Positions 30,994 to 37,328 of a stretch of DNA of 37,328 nucleotides are shown here, one piece after another (the stretch's first letter is position 1; each line of letters begins with the position of its first letter). The notes beneath the pieces are model-generated. The model ran no database searches. It saw only the letters and a program-made list of their open reading frames with translations, and had not been told where the DNA came from. The stretch comes from Planctomycetota bacterium (GTDB lineage: Bacteria; Planctomycetota; Planctomycetia; Planctomycetales; Planctomycetaceae). Where the stretch lies: NCBI GenBank assembly GCA_018242525.1, contig JAFEBS010000070.1, positions 1 through 37,328 on the forward strand. The letters run 5' to 3'. A program made the position numbers and the translations under genes.

Positions 30994-33099
30994 ATGTCGA
31001 TGATTCACACGTATGTCACTTATGTACCGCTGTTTCTGATCAGTGTCAGCATCTTCGGCACTCCCGTCGCCAATGCCGACGAACCGCAGTTTATCGAGCC
31101 CGATCTGGTGCATCTTCGATCGCGGCCAGAACTCGAATGGTCCAGCTTTCCAGAAGCGGCACCCACGCGCCTGACAGTAACATTTTCCGCTTCGAAGACG
31201 ACCCGCGAGTCCTGTTTATTGCTCCGCCAGCAGGACGTGAAACAGTCGTGGGCGGTCACGGTTAACGACAAGAAGATCGGGGAGTTGTATCGTGATGAAA
31301 ATGACATGGTGATTGGCCTGGCGATTCCTGCCGACACCTTGAAAGACGGTGACAATGTGCTGGCAATCGAAGCCACGACCTCCAGGAACCCGGCGGACGA
31401 TATTCGTGTCGGGTCGTTGAGGCTGTTTCGCCAACCGCTGCAGGAGGTGCTTTCCGCGGCGACGTTGAATGTCACGGTGACCGGCACCGCTTCAGAACCC
31501 ATCCCCTGCCGAATCACGATCCTGGATGCCCATGGGTCGCTGATCACGTTGGGGACTGTTTCCAACGAAGAACTGGCCATTCGACCCGGAACCGTCTATT
31601 CGTCCACCGGGCGGGCAACCGTCAAGTTGCCCGCAGGGCAGTACACCGTCATCGCAGGCCGGGGATTTGAATACTCCATCGCCGAAGCGTCTTTCACGGT
31701 GAAGAGTGGCGAGACGCACCGCCAGTCGCTGGCCATTCGCCGCGAAGTGGCGACTCCCGGTTATGTGGCCTGCGATACGCATGTCCACACGCTGACTCAT
31801 TCCGGGCACGGAGATGCGACGATCGTTGAACGGATGATCACGCTGGCCGGAGAAGGAATCGAACTGCCGATTGCCACCGATCATAATGTGTACGTCGATT
31901 ATGATCCGATTGCCAGGCAGGTCGGAGTGCGACGCTATTTCACTCCCGTCATCGGAAATGAAGTCACGACGCCGCGCGGCCATTTCAATATCTTCCCCGT
32001 CCAGGCCGGCGCGCATGTTCCCGATTCGAAGCAGACAGACTGGGGGTTGCTGTTTGATGACATTCAACGCACTCCGGGTGTGAAAATCGCCATCCTGAAT
32101 CACGCTCGCGATCTGCACAGCAATATCCGCCCATTTGGTCCGATCCTGTACAACAGCATTGTCGGGGAGAATCTGGATGGCTGGCCGATGCGGTTCAACG
32201 CGATGGAAGTGGTGAATTCCGGAGCCACCCAGACCGACGTTCTCCAGTTGTTTCACGACTGGATGGGATTACTCAATCGGGGGCGTCCAGTGACACCCGT
32301 TGGCAGCAGCGATTCCCACGATGTCGCCCGGCACTTTGTCGGCCAGGGGCGAACCTACATTCGTTGCGACGACCGTGACCCCGGGAACCTGGATGTGGAT
32401 GCCGCCGTCAATAACTTTCTGCAGGGGCGCGTGATGGTCAGCTATGGCTTGTTGGCAGAGCTGACCGTCAACGAAAAGTACTCGTCCGGAGAGCTGGCTC
32501 CCACGCCCGACAGCGAGGTTCATGTCGCGGTTCGCGTCCTGGGTCCGCATTGGGTTCAGGCCGACCGGGTGATGCTGTTCGCAAACGGTGCCTTGATTCG
32601 AGAAGAAAAGATCTCTGCCAGAGATCCTCAAAAACTCCCTGACGGAGTGAAATGGTCCGGCACTTGGAAGATTCCCCGGCCCCGTCACGATGTGCATCTG
32701 GTCGCGATTGCCATGGGACCGGGTGTCGAACGGATCTCGTGGCGAACCGCGAAGCCGTATCAACCGACGTCAACGGATGACAGGACACACGTGATCGGGT
32801 GCAGCGGTGCTGTCTGGCTGGATGTGGATCAGGACGGGCGGCCAACGTCGGCACGGGATTACGCGGAACGAATGTTTGACAGCAAACAGTTCGACATTGG
32901 AGCATTGGTCAATCGACTGGCCGAGTACGATGCCGCAGTGGCCGCGCATTCCGCCCATTTGCTTCGAGTGTCTGGTGTCTCGCTGACCGATGAGCGATTG
33001 CAGGCGGCTCTCAAGTCGGCTCCCGAGTCAACGCAAACAGGGTTCCGGCAGTACCAGGATGCCTGGCGCGAGAATGAGATTGCCAGAACCAAACCATAG
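30994..33099 (+). CDS. Exported CehA/McbA-type PHP-domain metallohydrolase
   Basis: The 701-residue protein has a Sec signal (about 1-28, cut at ANA-DE). It is followed by about 220 residues of beta-sandwich-like sequence (VNDKKIGELYRDEN, GDNVLAIEATTS) and a PHP-type metal domain from about 257. The metal motif is DTHVH (D261, H263, H265), then TDH (D296, H297), GNEVTTPRGHFNIF, ILNHARD and SSDSHD (D440, H442). CehA/McbA family enzymes hydrolyse carbamate and organophosphate esters in soil bacteria; that activity is not shown here. The frame is open to 30943, but the internal start restores the signal peptide. It lies between the amidohydrolase and a Tat-exported protein, spaced about 110 bp from each. 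Confidence 0.85.
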   Translation: MSMIHTYVTYVPLFLISVSIFGTPVANADEPQFIEPDLVHLRSRPELEWSSFPEAAPTRLTVTFSASKTTRESCLLLRQQDVKQSWAVTVNDKKIGELYRDENDMVIGLAIPADTLKDGDNVLAIEATTSRNPADDIRVGSLRLFRQPLQEVLSAATLNVTVTGTASEPIPCRITILDAHGSLITLGTVSNEELAIRPGTVYSSTGRATVKLPAGQYTVIAGRGFEYSIAEASFTVKSGETHRQSLAIRREVATPGYVACDTHVHTLTHSGHGDATIVERMITLAGEGIELPIATDHNVYVDYDPIARQVGVRRYFTPVIGNEVTTPRGHFNIFPVQAGAHVPDSKQTDWGLLFDDIQRTPGVKIAILNHARDLHSNIRPFGPILYNSIVGENLDGWPMRFNAMEVVNSGATQTDVLQLFHDWMGLLNRGRPVTPVGSSDSHDVARHFVGQGRTYIRCDDRDPGNLDVDAAVNNFLQGRVMVSYGLLAELTVNEKYSSGELAPTPDSEVHVAVRVLGPHWVQADRVMLFANGALIREEKISARDPQKLPDGVKWSGTWKIPRPRHDVHLVAIAMGPGVERISWRTAKPYQPTSTDDRTHVIGCSGAVWLDVDQDGRPTSARDYAERMFDSKQFDIGALVNRLAEYDAAVAAHSAHLLRVSGVSLTDERLQAALKSAPESTQTGFRQYQDAWRENEIARTKP

Positions 33100-33212
33100 T
33101 CGGCTTCCAATCGACGAACGCGACTCGTCTTCGTCCCGTTTTTCCTGTTCGTTCAGTCCTGCGATCAGAATCAGTAACACAAGAATTCCAGACAGAAAGA
33201 CCGGAGCCTGCC

Positions 33213-34484
33213 ATGTTGAATCGCCGAACGTTTCTCGCCGCGACGGGTATCGGATTGTTGGGAACCGGCTTGTCACGTGCAGACGACGCACAGCCGGCAC
33301 CCCGTAAGAAACTGGCCGTAGTCACCACGTTGTGGAACTACCGGTCGCATGCGTGGCACATGGCCGAACGATTCCTGCATGGCTATCCGGTCCGGGGGCG
33401 GTGGCACCGACCGGCAATCGACGTTGTTTCCGCGTACGTCGACCAGCGGCCAGACGGGGACTTGAGCGGCCAGCGCGCCAAGGAATTCGGATTCACCATT
33501 TATCCCACGATCGCAGAAACCCTGCGGTGCGGGGGCGACAAGCTGGCCGTGGACGCGGTTCTGGTCATCGGCGAGCACGGGGATTATCCGTTGAGCGACA
33601 CAGGGGCTAAGCAATATCCCCGATACCAGTTCTTCAGACAGATCACCGACGTCTTCGCTCGGGATCACCGGACGACTCCCGTCTTCAATGACAAGCACCT
33701 GTCGTGGAAGTTTGAATGGGCGAAGGAGATGGTGGAACTTTCCCGGTCGATGAAATTCCCCTTCCTGGCAGGTTCTTCGCTGCCGGTCACCTGGCGGATG
33801 CCGGCGATTGATTTGCCGTACGGTGCCGAGGTGGAAGAGATGCTCGGCATCGCGTTCGGGGCGGTCGACATTTATGACTTCCATGCGCTGGAGATGATGC
33901 AGTGCATGGCCGAACGACGCCAGGGGGGTGAAACGGGTGTTGTCGCCATGCAGGCCCTGCGTGGTGATGCCGTCTGGAAAGCATTGGACGCAGGATCGTG
34001 GGCAGCGGGCGGGTGGAACCCCCGCCTGTTCGAAGCCTGCCTGTCACGCAGCCACACACTGACGCAACCGGAAACGTTCAGTCATCGCTATCCGACGCCG
34101 GCGCAGATGCGGGAGTGGGTGAAGGAACCGATTGCCTATCGCTTCGAGTATGCAGACGGCACGAAGGCCACGATGCTCCTGATGAACGGCCTGGTCCAGG
34201 ATTTTACATTTGCTGCCAAATTGAAGGGACAGGCCGAACCGCTGTCGACGATGTTCCATCTGCCTCCCAATCCCAACGTCGTGTACTCGGCGGCATTGAT
34301 GAACGGAGCGGAAAACATGTTCATGACCGGCAAGGCATCGTACCCTGTCGAGCGGACCATGCTCACCAGTGGCCTGGTCGAAGCGGGGTTGAAGTCACTT
34401 GCCATGGGACAGAAGCGACTGGAAACACCGCATCTGAAGGTTCAGTACACTGCGCCCCGCGATTCGACGTTTTTTCGAGAGTAG
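33213..34484 (+). CDS. Tat-exported protein with Rossmann-like N-terminal half, function unknown
   Basis: The 423-residue protein starts with a twin-arginine signal (NRRTFLAATGIGLLGTG, cut near SRA-DD). GGAG lies seven bases before the ATG. The mature N-terminal half resembles the nucleotide-binding domain of Gfo/Idh/MocA oxidoreductases in layout: KKLAVVTTLWNYRSHAWHMA, VVSAYVDQRPDGD, IYPTIAETLRCGGD and VDAVLVIGEHGDYP. The glycine-rich dinucleotide loop is missing, however, so NAD(P) binding is doubtful. Later motifs are PVFNDKHLSW, FLAGSSLPVTWR and DIYDFHALEMMQCM. I recall similar unnamed proteins in planctomycetes and relatives. It closes the exported set begun at 29152. Function unknown. 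Confidence 0.75.
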   Translation: MLNRRTFLAATGIGLLGTGLSRADDAQPAPRKKLAVVTTLWNYRSHAWHMAERFLHGYPVRGRWHRPAIDVVSAYVDQRPDGDLSGQRAKEFGFTIYPTIAETLRCGGDKLAVDAVLVIGEHGDYPLSDTGAKQYPRYQFFRQITDVFARDHRTTPVFNDKHLSWKFEWAKEMVELSRSMKFPFLAGSSLPVTWRMPAIDLPYGAEVEEMLGIAFGAVDIYDFHALEMMQCMAERRQGGETGVVAMQALRGDAVWKALDAGSWAAGGWNPRLFEACLSRSHTLTQPETFSHRYPTPAQMREWVKEPIAYRFEYADGTKATMLLMNGLVQDFTFAAKLKGQAEPLSTMFHLPPNPNVVYSAALMNGAENMFMTGKASYPVERTMLTSGLVEAGLKSLAMGQKRLETPHLKVQYTAPRDSTFFRE

Positions 34485-34493
34485 TACTGCGAA

Positions 34494-35588
34494 CTAACCT
34501 GCATCGAGCCGACGTTCCAGTTCCACAAGATCGATCAACGGTGCCGACGTATGTCGAACCATTGCTTCCAGCGATGCTGGATCCTTGAACGCCGATCCCG
34601 TCACCAGGCAGACCACGTGCGCATTGGGATCGATGAGCCCTTCGGCCGCAGCTTGAAGTGCCCCGGCGACCGCCGTTGATCCTGCCGGTTCGGCAAAAAT
34701 CCCTTCCTCACGCGCCAGCCGAGTTTGAGTCTGCCAGATGAATTCGTCGCTGACCAGATGGCCCGTTCCGCCGTTGCGGCGGCAGGCGGCGATCACTTCG
34801 TTTCCGTCGATCACCGACGGAACCTGCAGGCCGCTGATCTTTGACGTACATTGGATCGCCTGAGCGACATCCAGACCAGCACGAAGCGGGCCGGAGATCG
34901 TATTGTTGCCTTCCGGCTGGACACATTCCACGCGAGGCAACTGCAGAACGCAGCCGGCATCGTGAAGTTGCTCAAACGCACGCGAAACCGCCAACACCAA
35001 TCCGCCGCCGCCCGCCATGCAGAAGATGTGGTCCCAGGATTCCGGCCCCTGTTCGGCCAGTTCCAGCCCGATCGTTTTGACACCGCTCATTCCGACGGGA
35101 CTGAGTGCAAACGCACTGATTTGCATCTGCGCCGTCGGACGCGAACTGAGCTGTCGCAGGCATTCGATCACCCGATCAGAAATCCTGTTGTCGATGCCGA
35201 ATCCCCGGACTCGATACAGTTTCGCGCCGTAGGCCAGCATCTGCCGCAGTTTTCCTTCGGGGGCTCCTTCCACAATCGCGATTTCACACTGGATCCCTGC
35301 CAGCGCACAATAGGCGGCGAGTGCCGCGCCGGTGTTGCCGCTGGAAGTCGCGATGCACTCGGTCTTCCCCTGGGCCACCATGTCCGAAATCGCTGCGCAG
35401 GCAAACCGGTCCTTGTACGAGCCGGTCGGATTCGTGATTTCCAGCTTGAAGTACAGGTTTTTCAATCCGACACTCGGTCCCAATCGACGGGACCGGACAA
35501 TGGGAGAGTTTCCCTCCCCCAAACTGATCTGGGCCGTTTCCGGAATCGGATCCAACCATTCGGCGAAACGCCACAATCCGGAACGCAT
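34494..35588 (-). CDS. Threonine synthase-like PLP-dependent enzyme
   Basis: From ATG 35588 (GAGG nine bases upstream) the product has 364 residues and matches fold-type II PLP enzymes of the threonine synthase group. Visible are ISLGEGNSPIV, the PLP lysine K59 in NPTGSYKDRFA, SSGNTGAALAAY for phosphate and substrate binding, and FCMAGGGGLVLAV binding the PLP phosphate. LVTGSAFKDP is the usual C-terminal element. Threonine synthase turns O-phosphohomoserine into threonine; related enzymes act on cysteate or diaminopropionate, so the substrate is not certain. A longer start at 35675 would overlap the upstream gene by 13 bp (ATGGAATCCCTGA) but adds a Pro/Ser-rich, unfamily-like extension. Either way it follows the MlrC-like gene and is probably co-transcribed. 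Confidence 0.85.
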   Translation of the reverse strand: MRSGLWRFAEWLDPIPETAQISLGEGNSPIVRSRRLGPSVGLKNLYFKLEITNPTGSYKDRFACAAISDMVAQGKTECIATSSGNTGAALAAYCALAGIQCEIAIVEGAPEGKLRQMLAYGAKLYRVRGFGIDNRISDRVIECLRQLSSRPTAQMQISAFALSPVGMSGVKTIGLELAEQGPESWDHIFCMAGGGGLVLAVSRAFEQLHDAGCVLQLPRVECVQPEGNNTISGPLRAGLDVAQAIQCTSKISGLQVPSVIDGNEVIAACRRNGGTGHLVSDEFIWQTQTRLAREEGIFAEPAGSTAVAGALQAAAEGLIDPNAHVVCLVTGSAFKDPASLEAMVRHTSAPLIDLVELERRLDAG

Positions 35589-35662
35589 GGAAAACAACCT
35601 CGCTGGCCGCGGAGACAAGGCCCCGCGCGATGGTGATGGATGGGACGGCGAATGGCCGTCGT

Positions 35663-37150
35663 TCAGGGATTCCATAGGGTCCCAGCTTCAAATGGATACA
35701 TCGGATTTCGCCGGTGATTGTAGGGAAGTTGCGTCACGTCGGCCATCGTCACGCCTTGTGTATTCACTCGCAGGATTGTCGGGCAGACGGGCTGATAGGC
35801 AGCCAGCGGAGCGTTCACTCCCTTGGCAACCAGCACGCGAAATGAGTTCGGGTCCAGGCCGAACGCGGTCAACTGACGCAGGCTGAACGGCGGCGTTCGA
35901 CGAGTGGTCAGCATGACCGTCAACAAACCGTCGTCCGTTTCCACGATGGCCGTGTGACCCTGATCAAATCCGGTAAATCCGCCGTGTCGCACTTCGGTTT
36001 CGGAAAACCGACCGTCGCCAACGAATTTAACCACAAAGGCCGCTTGAAACGGCGATCCATGTAACTGATCAGTTTTTCCACCCACCGTCAGTCGGGTTCG
36101 CGCACCAACGCCCACGGCATCCGCCTGCATCACTGCGGTCGGATCGTACAGGCAGATGAACGACGGTCCCACCTTTTGCCGAAACAGTTCATGCGCCAGC
36201 CACGTCCCATTGCCGGGCGATCCACCTCCAACATTGTCACCCATGTCCAGCATGCAGATCGGCGCGGGCAGCGATTGGGCCTGCATAACGGCCTCTTCGA
36301 CCGAAATGAATGAACCCGCCAGTCCCCGGCGACGCGACCACATCATGGCTCCGAGTTGATTCGCCAGCGATTGGGCCAGTGCCGGATTGCCGTTGGTCAC
36401 CACCAGAGCCGACGCCCCCATCTCGGCGACGTCCGCGTAGGGGAAACCCAGCATCAGGCTGGCCGACAGGACATTCGCCTGTTGGCGCGTCGTCTCGAAT
36501 TGAGCGACCACTTCGTCCAGAGGAGCCTCGGCCGTGCATTGACGCTCGATGTTGATCACCATCGGTGGAAAACAGGCCGCCTGGACGGGGGTCACTTCGC
36601 CCCGCAACGTTCGCACCATCAGTTCAGCGGCTTCCCGTCCACGCTGTTCCTGATCGACATGGGGATTCGTGCGATACGACATCAGTGCATCCGTGGCGGC
36701 AACCATCTCCCGGGACAGGTTTCCATGCGGATCAAGAGTCCCGATGATCGGGATCTGCGGACCGACAGCTTTACGGACCTGCGTCAGCCAGTATCCATCG
36801 GCGTCCGGGTGTGATTCCGCGACGGTCGCGCCATGCGGTGCAACCAGCAATCCATCCAGGTGACCGGCCGAATTCAGTTCGTCCAGCATCATTTGGACGA
36901 GCTTTTCAAAGGCACTGGCTTCAATGGTGCCGAATGGCAGCGCCCGTGCCGCGAAGATCGGGACGGCGTCAATTGCAACCAGTGCCAGGCCATCAAAAAA
37001 ACCGCGGACTTCGTGATGAGCTGTGGCGAAGTGCTGACGCACGTCTTCTCCCGTCAGGATCAGGTCCTGGCGAAAGTGGTCAAACGTCGTGGCCCCGGGC
37101 AAAAACGTATTTGATTCCTGGATCAGGGCCAGAATCCCAACGCGAGGCAT
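35663..37150 (-). CDS. M81 family metallopeptidase (MlrC-like)
   Basis: The 495-residue protein fits the M81/MlrC family, named for a zinc peptidase that finishes microcystin degradation in sphingomonads. Most members in other bacteria have other, unknown peptide-like substrates. The start MPRVGILALIQESNTFLPG is the family N-terminus. Metal-site residues are visible in TLDPHGN (D140, H142) and TNPHVD (H164, D166). MLDMGDNVGGGSPGNGT is the hallmark of the second domain. No signal peptide is seen. AAGGAG lies eight bases before the ATG. It precedes the threonine synthase-like gene on the same strand. The repeat copy B ends 70 bp upstream of its start. Confidence 0.9.
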   Translation of the reverse strand: MPRVGILALIQESNTFLPGATTFDHFRQDLILTGEDVRQHFATAHHEVRGFFDGLALVAIDAVPIFAARALPFGTIEASAFEKLVQMMLDELNSAGHLDGLLVAPHGATVAESHPDADGYWLTQVRKAVGPQIPIIGTLDPHGNLSREMVAATDALMSYRTNPHVDQEQRGREAAELMVRTLRGEVTPVQAACFPPMVINIERQCTAEAPLDEVVAQFETTRQQANVLSASLMLGFPYADVAEMGASALVVTNGNPALAQSLANQLGAMMWSRRRGLAGSFISVEEAVMQAQSLPAPICMLDMGDNVGGGSPGNGTWLAHELFRQKVGPSFICLYDPTAVMQADAVGVGARTRLTVGGKTDQLHGSPFQAAFVVKFVGDGRFSETEVRHGGFTGFDQGHTAIVETDDGLLTVMLTTRRTPPFSLRQLTAFGLDPNSFRVLVAKGVNAPLAAYQPVCPTILRVNTQGVTMADVTQLPYNHRRNPMYPFEAGTLWNP

Positions 37151-37220
37151 ATCAAAAACTCCTTGCCGGTTTGTGGACGCGATGCGGGTGGATATGGTAG
37201 CACTACCGACCCGCTGACCA

Positions 37221-37325
37221 CTAGCAGCCCGCAGTAAAAGGAGGCTGACCCTTTGGAGGGCAATCGATTCACCTTGAGAATCGCCCGCCCGGAGATGGTC
37301 CGCCCCTTTACCACACGCTGCTATT
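37221..37325. repeat. Full copy (B) of the ~100-bp repeat with terminal inverted repeats
   Basis: Left end CTAGCAGCCCGCAGTAAAAG (from 37221) and right end CCTTTACCACACGCTGCTAT (to 37324) are imperfect inverted repeats. The inner 37245-37292 matches copy A (20138-20185) at 44 of 48 positions, with the identical core CTGACCCTTTGGAGGGC (37245-37261). No gene is inside. It lies upstream of the MlrC-like gene and ends at the window edge, so a gene beyond it cannot be judged. Confidence 0.75.
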
Positions 37326-37328
37326 CAC

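Noticed and set aside
1..37328. CRISPR array, prophage, restriction or toxin-antitoxin system
   Set aside because: No regularly spaced direct repeats, integrase, transposase, methylase or small paired toxin genes were seen on either strand.

Overview
The window looks like a piece of a Planctomycetota chromosome, perhaps a Planctomycetaceae- or Schlesneria-like lineage. This rests on gene content: a DUF1559 pseudopilin with the H-X9-DG signature, a DUF1501 secreted protein, a VTQ-rich wall-type protein resembling the planctomycete YTV proteins, a large membrane-anchored Ser/Thr kinase, an HTTM-domain protein, several secreted hydrolases with Sec or Tat signals, and many weak Shine-Dalgarno sites. 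The DNA is GC-rich throughout. I count 25 protein genes. I found no rRNA, tRNA, CRISPR array or intact insertion sequence. Gene names are assigned from motifs read by eye, without database searches.

Layout. 0-7.5 kb: an M24 aminopeptidase-P-like enzyme and a kinase/beta-helix protein on the minus strand, divergent from an AddA/RecB-type helicase-nuclease. The divergent gap carries a perfect 9-bp dyad. 7.6-12.1 kb: four minus-strand genes, namely a polytopic GT-C-like membrane protein, a small lipoprotein, a DUF1559 pseudopilin and a TPR-like protein. 12.6-15.4 kb: groES-groEL with a strong terminator, then a stand-alone protoglobin. 15.5-21.4 kb: a secreted glycoside hydrolase family 2 enzyme, a small anchored protein, an orphan LolD/MacB-type ABC ATPase, an LssY_C-domain membrane protein and a radical SAM enzyme of the arsenosugar (ArsS) type. 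21.7-27.3 kb, all plus strand: the YTV-like wall protein (own promoter and terminator candidates), a 612-aa secreted protein of unknown function, a PSP1-domain protein, and a translationally coupled pair of a small membrane protein and an HTTM protein. 27.4-34.5 kb: a DUF1501 protein divergent from a three-gene set of exported proteins (amidohydrolase 3, CehA/McbA-type PHP hydrolase, Tat-exported Rossmann-like protein). 34.5-37.2 kb: a threonine-synthase-like PLP enzyme and an MlrC/M81 metallopeptidase, transcribed together on the minus strand.

Between genes there are several palindromic repeats that the genes do not explain. The clearest is a roughly 100-bp element with imperfect terminal inverted repeats and a shared 17-base core, present as two full copies (20119-20215 and 37221-37325) and apparently two half copies (91-132 and 7548-7570). 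Others are a GTAGC...GCTAC palindrome (25680-25745), a CCCAGGGT hairpin in a 275-bp gap (9857-9889) and a short palindrome at 51-76. I saw no clear defence or mobile system. The more original leads are the repeat families, the coupled HTTM pair, the kinase/beta-helix fusion, the exported hydrolase set and the stand-alone protoglobin beside groEL.
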